A DNA stretch of 64,000 nucleotides from Mesorhizobium sp. CA8 (GCF_020164955.1 NZ_JAIUHG010000025.1:1-64000); one strand, 5' to 3'; counted from the first letter of the stretch, positions 53,639 to 63,007 are shown. Made by a program: numbers and translations. The notes: generated by a model not told the origin, from the sequence alone.

Positions 53639-54742
53639 ATGGGTTTCAAATGTGGCATCGTTGGCTTGCCCAACGTCGGCAAGTCGACGCTGTTCAACGC
53701 GCTGACCAGGACGGCCGCCGCGCAGGCCGCCAACTATCCTTTCTGCACCATCGAGCCGAACACCGGCGAGGTGGCGGTGCCTGACCCGCGCCTGCAGAAG
53801 ATCGCGGCGATCGGCAAGTCGAAGGAGATCATCCCGACCCGCATCTCCTTCGTCGATATTGCCGGCCTGGTGCGCGGCGCCTCCAAGGGCGAAGGGCTGG
53901 GCAACCAGTTCCTCGCCAACATCCGTGAGGTTGACGCCATCGTGCATGTGCTGCGCTGCTTCGAGGATGACGATATAACCCATGTCGAGGGCCGCATCGA
54001 TCCTGTCGCCGACGCCGAGACGGTCGAGACCGAGCTGATGCTCGCGGATCTCGAAAGCCTCGAGCGCCGCATCGCCCAGATCCGCAAGCGCGCCGCCGGC
54101 AAGGACAAGGAAGCCATGGCCGTGCTGCCGATGATGGAAGCCGCCCTCGAATTGCTGCAGGCCGGCAAGCCGACGCGCGTCCTGCTCAATGGCATCGCGC
54201 CGGAGGATCTGCGCATCCTGCAGGGACTGAACCTCCTCACCTCGCACCCCGTGCTGTATGTCTGCAACGTCGCCGAGGCGGACGCCGCCACCGGCAACGA
54301 GCATACCAGGGCGGTCGAGAAGATGGCGGCCGCGCAGGGCGCCGGCACGGTGGTGATCTCGGCGGCGATCGAGGCGGAAGTCGCTCAGCTTTCCGACGAG
54401 GAGGAAATGGAGTTCCTGGCCTCGATCGGTCTCGACGAGCCGGGCCTCAACAAGGTGATCCGCGCCGGCTACGAGCTCCTGCATCTGATCACCTATTTCA
54501 CCGTCGGGCCGAAGGAGACGCGCGCCTGGACGATCCACAAGGGCGATAAGGCGCCGCAGGCGGCCGGCGTCATCCATACCGACTTCGAGCGCGGCTTCAT
54601 CCGCGCCCAGACGATCTCCTACAACGACTTCGTCACGCTGGGCGGCGAAGTGGCGGCCAAGGAAGCCGGCAAGGCGCGCGACGAAGGCAAGGAGTATGTC
54701 GTCCAGGACGGCGACATCATGCTGTTCAAGTTCAACACCTGA
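53639..54742 (+). CDS. ychF: Redox-regulated ATPase YchF
   Basis: YchF (367 aa) is an Obg-like P-loop protein that prefers ATP and binds ribosomes. It shows G1 GLPNVGKSTLFNAL, G2/Switch YPFCTIEPNTG, G3 DIAGLVRGASKGEGLGNQFL, the altered G4 typical of YchF (NVAEAD) and the C-terminal TGS domain (LITYFTVGPKETRAWTIHKGDKAPQAAGVIHTDFERGFIRAQ). It is third in the rplY-pth-ychF set with a 92-base gap to pth. Confidence 0.97.
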   Translation: MGFKCGIVGLPNVGKSTLFNALTRTAAAQAANYPFCTIEPNTGEVAVPDPRLQKIAAIGKSKEIIPTRISFVDIAGLVRGASKGEGLGNQFLANIREVDAIVHVLRCFEDDDITHVEGRIDPVADAETVETELMLADLESLERRIAQIRKRAAGKDKEAMAVLPMMEAALELLQAGKPTRVLLNGIAPEDLRILQGLNLLTSHPVLYVCNVAEADAATGNEHTRAVEKMAAAQGAGTVVISAAIEAEVAQLSDEEEMEFLASIGLDEPGLNKVIRAGYELLHLITYFTVGPKETRAWTIHKGDKAPQAAGVIHTDFERGFIRAQTISYNDFVTLGGEVAAKEAGKARDEGKEYVVQDGDIMLFKFNT

Positions 54743-54833
54743 GTGCCTGACTGGCTTACCAGAAATCACTTGACCAAATCGTCCTGGGCCTGCATCCGGG
54801 TCGCCCGATCTTTGGGATAACCGGATTGCCGAC

Positions 54834-55304
54834 ATGACCGGAAAGACCTGGGCTTATGAGGACTTCGTCGAGGGCGCCTCGCTGAACATCGGTAGCAAGA
54901 CCGTAAGCGCCGCCGAGATCATCGAATTCGCCGCGGAGTTCGATGCCCAGCCGATGCATCTCGACGAGGAAGCCGGCAAGGCCAGCATTCTCGGCGGGCT
55001 TTCGGCCTCGGGCTGGCACACCTGCGCGATGTTCATGCGCATGCTGTGCGACGCCTTCCTGCTCGATTCGACCTCGCAGGGCTCGCCGGGCATCGAGCAT
55101 GTGAAATGGAAGAAGCCGGTGCTGGCCGGCGATACCTTGCGCGGCACGGTCACGATCCTGTCCAAGCGCCAGTCCAAGTCGCGGCCGCAGCTCGGCTTGA
55201 TCACCATGCGCAGCGAATTGGTCAACCAGCGCGGCGAGAGTGTTTTCGAGCTGGAGAACACCGGCATGTTCCTCGCGCGTGATGCCGCAAGGGACCTGTC
55301 ATGA
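54834..55304 (+). CDS. MaoC family dehydratase, copy 1
   Basis: This 156-aa hotdog hydratase of the MaoC type has the motif DAQPMHLDEEAGKASILGGLSASGWHTCAMFMRM, with the catalytic Asp/His pair of the hydratase-2 signature (D-x4-H). It probably hydrates an enoyl-thioester, or may be a subunit of a heteromer with the next gene. Its stop overlaps the start of copy 2 (ATGA), so the products are made together. Confidence 0.9.
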   Translation: MTGKTWAYEDFVEGASLNIGSKTVSAAEIIEFAAEFDAQPMHLDEEAGKASILGGLSASGWHTCAMFMRMLCDAFLLDSTSQGSPGIEHVKWKKPVLAGDTLRGTVTILSKRQSKSRPQLGLITMRSELVNQRGESVFELENTGMFLARDAARDLS

Positions 55305-55771
55305 CCCTGGACGAGTACTTCCTGATCGGCGAAACGGTCACGCTCGGCTCGCATAAGTTCGAGGCCGACGAGATCAAGGCGTTTGCCAAAAAGTACGATC
55401 CGCAGATCTTCCACGTCGATGAAGAGGCGGCGAAGAAGAGCGTGCTTGGCGGGCTCTGCGCCTCGGGCTGGCACACCGCCGCCACCTGGATGAAATACAA
55501 TCTCGAAAAGCGCATGGAGACCGAGGGCGTGCGCTGGACTGGCCCCGGCCCGCAGCCCGAATTCGGCCCGTCGCCCGGCTTCCGCAATTTGAAATGGCTG
55601 AAGCCGGTCTATGCCGGCGAGACCGTGACTTTCACGCGCACCGCGCAGGCGCACCGCCCGCTCGCCGGGCGTCCGGGTTGGAATCTGCTCACGCTGCGTT
55701 CGGAAGGGTTCGATTCGACTGGCGACAAGGTGATCGAGTTCGACAGCGCCGTTCTGGTGAAGGTGGGATAG
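55301..55771 (+). CDS. MaoC family dehydratase, copy 2
   Basis: This is the paralogue of the preceding gene (156 aa), with DPQIFHVDEEAAKKSVLGGLCASGWHTAATWMKY, again keeping the D-x4-H pair and the hotdog helix. Equal length, overlap and similarity suggest a heterodimer or heterotetramer of two hotdog chains. It carries a Pro/Gly insert (GPGPQPEFGPSPG) not seen in copy 1. Substrate unknown. Confidence 0.9.
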   Translation: MTLDEYFLIGETVTLGSHKFEADEIKAFAKKYDPQIFHVDEEAAKKSVLGGLCASGWHTAATWMKYNLEKRMETEGVRWTGPGPQPEFGPSPGFRNLKWLKPVYAGETVTFTRTAQAHRPLAGRPGWNLLTLRSEGFDSTGDKVIEFDSAVLVKVG

Positions 55772-55813
55772 TGAGCCTCTCCCTTGTCCCCTTGTGGGAT
55801 GAGGGAAAGCTCT

Positions 55814-56359
55814 TCAATGCCCCTCGAACCCGATCAGCGTCCTGACCGGCACGCCGAGCGCTTCGAGCTTCTGGCGGCCGCCGAGATCCGGCAGGTCGAT
55901 GACGAAGCAGGCGGCGACGATGTCGGCGCCGATTTGCCTGAGCAACTTCACCGCCGCTTCCGCCGTGCCGCCGGTGGCGATCAGGTCGTCGACCACGATC
56001 ACCTTCTCGCCCGGCGAGACGCCGTCCTTGTGCATCTCCATCTCGTCCAGCCCGTATTCGAGGCTGTAGGCCACGCGCACCGTTTCGTAAGGCAGCTTGC
56101 CCTTCTTGCGGATCGGCACGAAGCCGGCCGAAAGCTGGTGCGCAACGGCGCCACCGAGGATGAAGCCGCGCGCCTCGATGCCGGCGATCTTGTCGATCTT
56201 CAGCCCGGCATAGGGATGGACCAGCTCGTCGATGGCGCGCCGGAAGGCGCGGGCGTCGCCAAGCAGCGTGGTGATGTCGCGAAACAGGATGCCGGGTTTC
56301 GGATAGTCAGGAATCGTGCGGATAGCCGCAAGCAGCGTGTCTTCTAGGGAGGATTTCAT
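55814..56359 (-). CDS. apt: Adenine phosphoribosyltransferase
   Basis: Apt (181 aa) salvages adenine to AMP using PRPP. It shows the N-terminal IRTIPDYPKPGILFRDITTLLGDARAFRRAID block, GIEARGFILGGAVAHQL, and the PRPP loop VIVVDDLIATGGTAEAAVKLL. The ATG at 56359 gives the standard N-terminus, and the frame continues upstream without support. It lies downstream of petABC and the phosphatase on the same strand. Confidence 0.96.
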   Translation of the reverse strand: MKSSLEDTLLAAIRTIPDYPKPGILFRDITTLLGDARAFRRAIDELVHPYAGLKIDKIAGIEARGFILGGAVAHQLSAGFVPIRKKGKLPYETVRVAYSLEYGLDEMEMHKDGVSPGEKVIVVDDLIATGGTAEAAVKLLRQIGADIVAACFVIDLPDLGGRQKLEALGVPVRTLIGFEGH

Positions 56360-56504
56360 CGAGGCTTTCCGCGTGTCCGGCTGTCGGATGTGGCGGCGTC
56401 GGCCATTGCTGCCCGACGCGACCGACAAGGGCTACCGCGATGTCGAGCCAGAGACAAGCACATCCAGCAAAGGATCGGCACCGACCGGCCTCGGACGAAA
56501 CGAA

Positions 56505-56528
56505 AAGGGCGCCCGCGAAGGGGCCCTT
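56505..56528 (-). terminator. Terminator-like hairpin after the acid phosphatase gene
   Basis: AAGGGC (56505-56510) and GCCCTT (56523-56528) pair across a 12-nt loop; on the minus strand TTTCG follows. Moderate strength. Confidence 0.55.
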
Positions 56529-56552
56529 CGAAATACAGGCGCTACCGTGCGG

Positions 56553-57248
56553 CTACATGCCGAGGTCCGAGCGCAGCTCGGAGCGCGCCACCTCGTACTC
56601 GGCCTTGAAATCGGGACGGTTGAGCAGCACCGCGGCGATCACGCTGCCGGAGATCTTGCCCATCTCGATGTCGGACGGATAGTGGATGCCGCCGACCACG
56701 CGATTATGGGCGAATTCGGCCGCGCGCGCCATGATCTCAGCGCGCTTTTCCGGAACCATGTCGGCAAGGATGATGCCCATCATGGTGCCGACCGTCGCAT
56801 GGCCAGACGGCCAGGAGCCGGAGTTCGACAGCTTCACGACCGGCTTGACCAGATCGCTCAGCTGATGCGGGCGCGGACGCTTCCAGACATCCTTAGCCGG
56901 ATCGACGACGGCCCCTTCGGTCGCCACGACGCGATCGAAGAAGGCGCCGAATTTCGGCAGCGTTTCCTCGTTGAACTTCGGTCCCATGACATCGGCGAAG
57001 CGCCAGACATTCTCTTCGGCATCGGCGATGGCTCGCTTTTCCATTTCCGGCGTGCGCGTCACCTGCAGGGTCAGCACCTCGCCGAGCTCGGCCTTGGTCT
57101 CGGCCGAATCGTTGGCGGGCGGCGGCGGCAGGATCATCGTCAGCTCGATGTCTTTGCTGGTGACGAAGGGCTGCGCCTCGTCGGCATGGGCGGCATATCC
57201 GGTGACAAGCAGCAGGAAACCGGCCGCGAGCGATGCATATCTTTTCAT
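56553..57248 (-). CDS. PAP2 family class A acid phosphatase (exported)
   Basis: This periplasmic non-specific acid phosphatase has 231 aa. A signal peptide (AAGFLLLVTGYAAHA) comes first, then the three PAP2 phosphatase motifs: KRPRP, SGSWPSGHATVG and NRVVGGIHYPSD with the catalytic His pair. It removes phosphate from organic monoesters. AAAGGATC precedes the ATG at 57248. It lies between petC and apt on the same strand, but hairpins on both sides suggest separate transcription. Confidence 0.92.
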   Translation of the reverse strand: MKRYASLAAGFLLLVTGYAAHADEAQPFVTSKDIELTMILPPPPANDSAETKAELGEVLTLQVTRTPEMEKRAIADAEENVWRFADVMGPKFNEETLPKFGAFFDRVVATEGAVVDPAKDVWKRPRPHQLSDLVKPVVKLSNSGSWPSGHATVGTMMGIILADMVPEKRAEIMARAAEFAHNRVVGGIHYPSDIEMGKISGSVIAAVLLNRPDFKAEYEVARSELRSDLGM

Positions 57249-57339
57249 GGGTGCGATCCTTTGATGAAGCAAGGCAGGATCGCCACGCGCAATGACGGCC
57301 ATGTGACATAGCCCGCAGTTAGCGCGTACCGAAATGCAA

Positions 57340-57363
57340 AAAGGGCGCCCTGTGGCGCCCTTT
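57340..57363 (-). terminator. Intrinsic terminator of the petABC operon
   Basis: AAAGGGCGCC and GGCGCCCTTT form a 10-bp stem with a 4-nt loop 25 bases after the petC stop. The minus strand continues TTGCATTTCG, so the T tract is short but the stem is strong. Confidence 0.85.
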
Positions 57364-57387
57364 CAAATTCTTGCGGTCAACGGCGCC

Positions 57388-58242
57388 TCAGTGCGCCACG
57401 TCGGCCCACACCCTGCGCTTGGTCATGTAGACCAGCGCGCCGAAGAGCAGCAGGAAGACCATGACGCGGAACCCGGTCTTCTTGCGTTCCTCAAGATGCG
57501 GCTCGGCCGCGAACATCAGGAAGGCCGCGACGTCGCGGGCATACTGGTCGACGGTCTGCGGCGAGCCGTCGTCATAGGTCACCTGGCCGTCGGAGAGCGG
57601 CTTCGGCATCTTCAGCGACACACCGGACAGGAAGTACGGGTTGTAGTGCGTGCCTTCCGGGATCACCATGCCGGCCGGCGGCGTCTGGTCGTAGCCGGTG
57701 AGCAGCGAGTGGATGTAATCCGGGCCGCCCTGCGCGTACTGGGTGAAGATATCGAAGATGAAACGCGGGAAGCCGCGCTCGACGCCGCGCGCCTTGGCAA
57801 GTAGCGACATGTCGGGCGGCGCGGCGCCGCCATTGGCGGCAGCAGCGGCCTGCTCGTTCGGGAACGGCGCCGGGAAGTGATCCGACGGCTTGCCGGGACG
57901 GTCGAACATGTCGCCGGCATCGTTCGGGCCGTCATGGATGGTGTATCCGGCGGCCAGCGTCTTGATCTGCGCTTCCGAATAGCCGAGCCCTTCCAGCGTT
58001 CGGAAGGCCACCAGGTTCATCGAGTGGCAGGCCGAGCAGACTTCCTTGTAGACCTTGAGGCCGCGCTGCAGCTGCGCCTTGTCATAGGTGCCGAACGGAC
58101 CGGCGAAGCTCCAGCTCATTTCCTTCGGTTCGTTGATCGGGAAATGCGTCGGAGCGGCCGGGTTCTGCTCTTCGGCGGCGATGGCCGCGGTGCCCGCGAC
58201 CACCAGGCCGAGCAGCGCCAGCGAGGTGAGAATCTTCTTCAT
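57388..58242 (-). CDS. petC: Cytochrome c1 of the bc1 complex
   Basis: Cytochrome c1 (284 aa) receives electrons from the Rieske protein and passes them to cytochrome c. It has a signal peptide (LTSLALLGLVVAGTAAIAA), heme motif CSACH in EVCSACHSMNLVAFRTLEGLGYS, the axial Met in SLKMPKPL and a C-terminal membrane anchor (FRVMVFLLLFGALVYMTKRR). The ATG at 58242 has AGGGGA at 8 bases; an in-frame TTG two codons earlier is too close. It is third in petABC, 21 bases after petB. Confidence 0.97.
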   Translation of the reverse strand: MKKILTSLALLGLVVAGTAAIAAEEQNPAAPTHFPINEPKEMSWSFAGPFGTYDKAQLQRGLKVYKEVCSACHSMNLVAFRTLEGLGYSEAQIKTLAAGYTIHDGPNDAGDMFDRPGKPSDHFPAPFPNEQAAAAANGGAAPPDMSLLAKARGVERGFPRFIFDIFTQYAQGGPDYIHSLLTGYDQTPPAGMVIPEGTHYNPYFLSGVSLKMPKPLSDGQVTYDDGSPQTVDQYARDVAAFLMFAAEPHLEERKKTGFRVMVFLLLFGALVYMTKRRVWADVAH

Positions 58243-58263
58243 ACCCAAAATCCCCTCAGATTC

Positions 58264-59565
58264 TCAGCCCTTGGTATCCGGCGCGGCGGTCATGCCTGCC
58301 AGATGTCCGCTGCCGCCCTTTTTCTTTTCCAGCACCGCCTCGGTGATCGAGTTCGGCAGCCTGCGCGGCGTCTCGATCAGGCCGAGTACCGGCATGACGA
58401 CCAGGAAGAAGGCGAAGTAGAACAAAGTCGCCATCTGCGCCATGAACACGTAGCTGCCTTCCGCCGGCTGCGAGCCCAGCCAGCCGAGCAGGATGGCATC
58501 GGCCACGAACAGCCAGAAGAACAGCTTGTACCACGGACGGTAGACCGCCGAGCGCACCTTCGAGGTGTCGAGCCACGGCACCAGGAACAGCATGGCGATG
58601 GCGCCGAACATGCACAGCACGCCGCCGAGCTTGGAGTTGATCGGGCCGATGTTGAAGGTGATGGCGCGCAGGATCGCGTAGAACGGCAGGAAGTACCATT
58701 CCGGAACGATGTGGGCCGGCGTCTTCAGCGGATTGGCGACCGTGTAGTTGTCCGGGTGGCCGAGATAGTTCGGCAGATAGAAGACGAAATAGGCGAAGAC
58801 GAACAGGAATACGATCATGCCGAACGCGTCCTTGATGGTCGCATAGGGCGTGAAGGCCACCGTGTCGGTCTTCGACTTGACCTCGATGCCGGTCGGGTTC
58901 GACTGGCCAACGACATGCAGCGCCCAGATGTGCAGGACGACGACGCCGGCGATCATGAACGGCAGCAGGTAATGTAGCGCGAAGAAGCGGTTCAGCGTCG
59001 GGTTGTCGACGGCGAAGCCGCCGAGCAAAAGCTGCTGGATCCAGTTACCGACCAGCGGGATGGCGCTGAAGAAACCGGTGATGACGGTGGCGCCCCAGAA
59101 GCTCATCTGACCCCAGGGCAGCACATAGCCCATGAAGCCGGTGGCCATCATCAGGAGGTAGATGATGCAGCCGAGGATCCACAAAAGCTCGCGCGGCGCC
59201 TTGTACGAACCGTAGAACAGGCCGCGGAAGATGTGAATGTAGACGGCGACGAAGAAGAACGAAGCGCCGTTGGAATGAAGATAGCGCAACAGCCATCCCG
59301 AATTCACGTCGCGCATGATCTTCTCGACCGAATCGAAGGCGAGATTGGTATCGGACGTGTAGTGCATCGCCAGCACGATGCCGGTCAGGATCTGCGCGAC
59401 CAGCATGATCGACAGGATGCCGCCAAACGTCCACATGTAGTTGAGGTTGCGCGGCACCGGATAGGCGACGAAGCTGTCATAGATCAGCCGCGGCAGCGGC
59501 ATGCGGGCGTCGAACCAGCGCTCGATACCGGTCTTCGGCGTATAGGTCGAGTGTCCCTCGCTCAT
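58264..59565 (-). CDS. petB: Cytochrome b of the bc1 complex
   Basis: The quinol-oxidising membrane subunit (433 aa) binds two hemes b. Seen: helix B with HYTSDTNLAFDSVEKIMRDVNSGWLLRYLHSNGASFFFVAVYIHIFRGL, the Qo-site PEWYF motif (HIVPEWYFLPFYAILRA), WGATVITGFFSAIPLVGNWIQ and eight hydrophobic segments. It is the full-length form, not split. Second in petABC, 16 bases after petA. Confidence 0.98.
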   Translation of the reverse strand: MSEGHSTYTPKTGIERWFDARMPLPRLIYDSFVAYPVPRNLNYMWTFGGILSIMLVAQILTGIVLAMHYTSDTNLAFDSVEKIMRDVNSGWLLRYLHSNGASFFFVAVYIHIFRGLFYGSYKAPRELLWILGCIIYLLMMATGFMGYVLPWGQMSFWGATVITGFFSAIPLVGNWIQQLLLGGFAVDNPTLNRFFALHYLLPFMIAGVVVLHIWALHVVGQSNPTGIEVKSKTDTVAFTPYATIKDAFGMIVFLFVFAYFVFYLPNYLGHPDNYTVANPLKTPAHIVPEWYFLPFYAILRAITFNIGPINSKLGGVLCMFGAIAMLFLVPWLDTSKVRSAVYRPWYKLFFWLFVADAILLGWLGSQPAEGSYVFMAQMATLFYFAFFLVVMPVLGLIETPRRLPNSITEAVLEKKKGGSGHLAGMTAAPDTKG

Positions 59566-59581
59566 CGAAATGTCCCCTGCC

Positions 59582-60142
59582 TCAACCGATAAGGATCTTG
59601 GTATCGGAAATGAACTTGAAGACCGGGATCGCCATGTTCTCCGGCGCCGGGCCTTTGCGGATGCGGCCGGCGGTGTCGTATTGCGAACCGTGGCACGGGC
59701 AGAACCAGCCGCCGAAATCGCCTTCCTGGCCGAGCGGGATGCAGCCGAGATGGGTGCAGACCTGCACCATCACCATCCAGGCTTCCTTGCCCGGCGTGGT
59801 GCGGTTGGCGTCGGTCGCCGGCGCGTCGGCCGGCAGGTTGGCATTGCGCGCGATCGGATCCTTGAGATCGGCGAGATTGACGGCCTCGCCGTCCTTCATT
59901 TCCTTTTCGGTGCGGTTACGCACCACCACCGGCTTGCCGCGCCATTTGACGATCAGCGAGCTGCCCGGCTGCAGCGAGGAGACATCGACCTCGACCGAAG
60001 CAAGCGCCAGCGTCGAGGCATCGGGGCGCATCTGGTCGATGAATGGCCACGCGACGGCTCCAGCGCCGACAACGGCGGCCATGCCGGTCGCTACATAGAG
60101 AAAATCGCGACGGTTGGGATCGTGGATGTCGGTTGCGCTCAC
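59582..60142 (-). CDS. petA: Rieske iron-sulfur protein of the bc1 complex
   Basis: The Rieske subunit (186 aa) carries the 2Fe-2S cluster. Its ligand set is complete: C129, H131 and C134 in CTHLGC; C148, C150 and H151 in CPCHGS. The N-terminus has a twin-arginine-type signal anchor (NRRDFLYVATGMAAVVGAGAVAW). The start is GTG at 60142 after AAAGGATCAGG; the frame is open to 60424 but has no matching residues. It heads petABC. Confidence 0.97.
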   Translation of the reverse strand: MSATDIHDPNRRDFLYVATGMAAVVGAGAVAWPFIDQMRPDASTLALASVEVDVSSLQPGSSLIVKWRGKPVVVRNRTEKEMKDGEAVNLADLKDPIARNANLPADAPATDANRTTPGKEAWMVMVQVCTHLGCIPLGQEGDFGGWFCPCHGSQYDTAGRIRKGPAPENMAIPVFKFISDTKILIG

Positions 60143-60453
60143 GGGTGCCTGATCCTTTCGCCTCTTCCTAACCGGAGGCCGAGCCTTGTCCCCGCTCAAT
60201 CGCACCTGCCCGACAGCGCATGGCGAACAGGCTAGCGAATTCCTCCGGCATTTGGAGTTCGGTTTATGCGTGCGGCCCGTTTTTGTCCAGCGGGGTGAGA
60301 CCACAAGGGCAGATTGTCGCGGGCATGCGCGGCGGCCGTTGCCGATGCATCCCGGCCCGGCCGCCGGACAGGGTGGAACAGCGGGAAATCCGGGGAGAAA
60401 TCGGGCCGGTGTTCGCCTCGACATCGGCTGCTGGCCCGGTCTATTCTGCCGTC
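60143..60453. other. 311-base divergent promoter region, petA and cupin
   Basis: No gene is supported. It must hold the petABC promoter and the promoter of the cupin gene. I could not pick out a clear -35/-10 pair or a palindrome convincingly placed. Confidence 0.4.
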
Positions 60454-60798
60454 ATGGCGTATGTCATTGAACGCTACAGCTGGGCCGACGCCCCCGACCT
60501 CTGGATAGGCGAGCTGCAATGCGGCCAGTTCGGTGCCAATTCCTGCCTGATCTTCAACTATCAGCCGACGATCGGCGGCGGCCCGCGCCTGCACAAACAT
60601 CCGTATGCGGAAATCTTCGTCATCCGCTCCGGCACCGGCCTGTTCACGATCGGCGACCAGGAGATCAAGGCCACGGCCGGACAGATCCTGATCGTGCCGC
60701 CCGACACGCCACACAAATTCACCAATCTCGGCCCCGGCCCGCTCGAAAGCACCGACATCCACGAGAACGGCCACTTCATCACCGAGTGGCTGGAATAG
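60454..60798 (+). CDS. Small cupin-domain protein
   Basis: This 114-aa single cupin has both conserved motifs: GGGPRLHKHPYAEIFVIRSGTGLFTIGD (H, H, E metal ligands) and GQILIVPPDTPHKFTNLG (fourth His). Cupins of this size may be enzymes or sensor domains; function is unknown. The ATG at 60454 starts just before the first strand, although no strong ribosome site is seen. It is convergent with the next gene by four bases. Confidence 0.88.
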   Translation: MAYVIERYSWADAPDLWIGELQCGQFGANSCLIFNYQPTIGGGPRLHKHPYAEIFVIRSGTGLFTIGDQEIKATAGQILIVPPDTPHKFTNLGPGPLESTDIHENGHFITEWLE

Positions 60799-60802
60799 CT
60801 GT

Positions 60803-61114
60803 TTAGCTGGCGCCGAGCCTGACCAGCACAGCCCTTGGGATGTCGTATTCGCGGATCACGGCATCATGCTTGCGCAGACCGCAAAGCTCGCGCTGGATGA
60901 AATAGGCGTGGACGGCCGCGGCCGCTTCCTTGAGCAGCCGGTTGCGATGCTCGCCCTCGCCGCCTTCGCGCAATTTGGCAAGGGTTTGCTCCACGCGCTG
61001 GCCGGCGCGGCCGAGCGCGGCAGCCTTTTCGGCGAGGATCTCGTGGCCGAGGAGATCGAGGGCGCTTTCCTGCGCGCCTGACCGTCCGAAATTGGTGGGC
61101 ATGCGTACCGACAT
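60803..61114 (-). CDS. Conserved hypothetical protein (DUF6665-like)
   Basis: This is a 103-aa helical protein of unknown function, ALDLLGHEILAEKAAALGRAGQRVEQTLAKLREGG followed by LLKEAAAAVHAYFIQRELCGLRKHDAVIREYDIPRAVLVRLG. It looks like a rhizobial small family; the DUF6665 label is a memory-based guess. It lies nine bases after the ABC transporter stop on the same strand, so it is probably the last gene of that operon. Confidence 0.72.
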   Translation of the reverse strand: MSVRMPTNFGRSGAQESALDLLGHEILAEKAAALGRAGQRVEQTLAKLREGGEGEHRNRLLKEAAAAVHAYFIQRELCGLRKHDAVIREYDIPRAVLVRLGAS

Positions 61115-61123
61115 GGTGCCGTT

Positions 61124-63007
61124 CTACTCCGCCGGCCGCGTCTCTTCCAGCGCGCTTTCCTCGTTGAACAGGAAGCCGCCGGACTGGCGTTTCCAGAGCC
61201 GCGCGTAAAGGCCGTCGAGCGCAACCAATTCGTCATGCGTGCCCTGTTCGACGATGCGGCCGCCGTCAAGCACCACCAACCGGTCGAGCGCTGCGATGGT
61301 GGACAGCCGGTGCGCGATGGCGATCACTGTCTTGTTTTCCATCAGCTTGGTCAGGTTCTCCTGGATCGCCGCCTCAATGTCCGAATCGAGCGCCGAGGTC
61401 GCCTCGTCGAGGATCAGGATCGGCGCATCCTTGAGGAAGACGCGCGCGATGGCGACGCGCTGCCGCTGGCCGCCGGAGAGCTTTACGCCGCGCTCGCCGA
61501 CATAGGCCTCGTAGCCGGCGCGGTCTCTGGTGTCGCGCAGTCCCAGGATGAATTCATGCGCCTCAGCCTTCCTGGCCGCGGCGATCACTTGCGCATCGGT
61601 GGCGTCCGGCATGCCGAGCTTGATGTTGTCGCGCAGCGAGCGGTGGAACAGTGCTGTATCCTGGCTGACGACGCCGATATTGCTGCGCAACGAGTTCTGC
61701 GTGACCCCGGCAATATCCTGGCCGTCGATCAGGATCTGGCCGCCCTCCAGGTCGTAGAGGCGCAGGATCAGGTTGGCCAAGGTCGTCTTGCCGGCGCCGG
61801 ACGGGCCGACTAGGCCGACCTTCTCGCCCGGACGCACGACGAGGTCGATGCCGTCAAGCACCCCTGCCCCCTTGCCGTAATGGAAGGTGACGTTGCTGAC
61901 GTCGATGCGGCCGCCGGTGACGACCAGTTCCTTGGCGTCAGGCGCGTCGGTCAGGCCGAGCGGCTGCGAGATCAGCGCCTTGGAATTCTCCAGCACGCCG
62001 AGATTTCGCAGGATGCCGTTGAGCTGCATCATCAGCCGCCCGAGCAGCATGTTGAGCCTCAGCACCAGCGACAGGGTGAAGGCGACGGCGCCGACTGTGA
62101 TCGAGCCTTCGACCCACAGATAGATGGCGAAGGCCGCGATCGCGGTGATCATGATGCCGGAGAGCATGGTGAGCGCCATGCGCACGCCGGTCAGCCGGCG
62201 CGTGAACGGCCGCAGCGCGTCGAGATAGATGCCGAAGCCGCCGCGGATATAGCGATCGTCGCCATCGGCCGAAAACAGCTTCAGTGTCTGCACGTTGGAA
62301 TAGGAATCGACGATGCGGCCGGTGATCATCGAGCCCGCCTCGGCCGTCGCCTCAGCATGCTTGCGGATCGCCGGCAGATAGAGTTTTGCCAGCCAGCCGA
62401 ACGCGGCGATCCAGATCACCACCATGACCGCCAGTCGCAGATCCAGCCCCGCGACCAGCGCCAGCGTCGTCACCGTATAGACGATCATGAACCACACGAC
62501 CTCGATGAAGCTTTCCATCAGGTCGCCGGTCGCCTGCCCCGCCTGCCAGACTTTTGTCGCGATGCGGCCAGCGAAATCATTCTGGAAGAAGGCATAGGAC
62601 TGGCGCGAGACATGCCGGTGCGCCTGCCAGCGCACCAGATTGTAGAAGCCGGGCGTGATCGTCTGCTCGTCGACTAACGCCGACAGGCCGACGACAGCGG
62701 TGCGGATGACAAGCACCACCGCGCCCATGAACAGAAGCTCTGGCCCCGCAGCAGCCCAAAGCGCATGCCAGCTGCGTTCGCCCGGTAACTGATCGAGGAT
62801 ATCGACCAGCCTTCCGACGAAATAGAAGAGGCCGGCCTCGACCAGCGGCGCGATCCCGCCGATGATCAGCATGGCGAAGAAGGCGAGCTTCGCCTGCCCG
62901 ACATAGTGCCAGAGGAAGCCGCCGACGCTGGCGGGCGGTCGCAGATTCGCGGGCTCGCGGAACGGGTAGACCAAATGCTCGAACCAGCGATAGATGGCCT
63001 GCATCAT
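61124..63007 (-). CDS. ABC exporter half-transporter (membrane plus ATPase), second gene
   Basis: This 627-aa type IV ABC exporter has six membrane segments in the first 340 residues and a C-terminal ATPase. The ATPase motifs are all standard: Walker A GPSGAGKTT, Q-loop VSQDTALF, signature LSGGQRQR, Walker B with catalytic Glu ILILDEATSALDS, H-loop IAHRLSTI. Its start overlaps the upstream paralogue's stop (ATGA), so the pair likely forms a heterodimer. The substrate (lipid, drug or peptide) is unknown. Confidence 0.94.
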   Translation of the reverse strand: MMQAIYRWFEHLVYPFREPANLRPPASVGGFLWHYVGQAKLAFFAMLIIGGIAPLVEAGLFYFVGRLVDILDQLPGERSWHALWAAAGPELLFMGAVVLVIRTAVVGLSALVDEQTITPGFYNLVRWQAHRHVSRQSYAFFQNDFAGRIATKVWQAGQATGDLMESFIEVVWFMIVYTVTTLALVAGLDLRLAVMVVIWIAAFGWLAKLYLPAIRKHAEATAEAGSMITGRIVDSYSNVQTLKLFSADGDDRYIRGGFGIYLDALRPFTRRLTGVRMALTMLSGIMITAIAAFAIYLWVEGSITVGAVAFTLSLVLRLNMLLGRLMMQLNGILRNLGVLENSKALISQPLGLTDAPDAKELVVTGGRIDVSNVTFHYGKGAGVLDGIDLVVRPGEKVGLVGPSGAGKTTLANLILRLYDLEGGQILIDGQDIAGVTQNSLRSNIGVVSQDTALFHRSLRDNIKLGMPDATDAQVIAAARKAEAHEFILGLRDTRDRAGYEAYVGERGVKLSGGQRQRVAIARVFLKDAPILILDEATSALDSDIEAAIQENLTKLMENKTVIAIAHRLSTIAALDRLVVLDGGRIVEQGTHDELVALDGLYARLWKRQSGGFLFNEESALEETRPAE

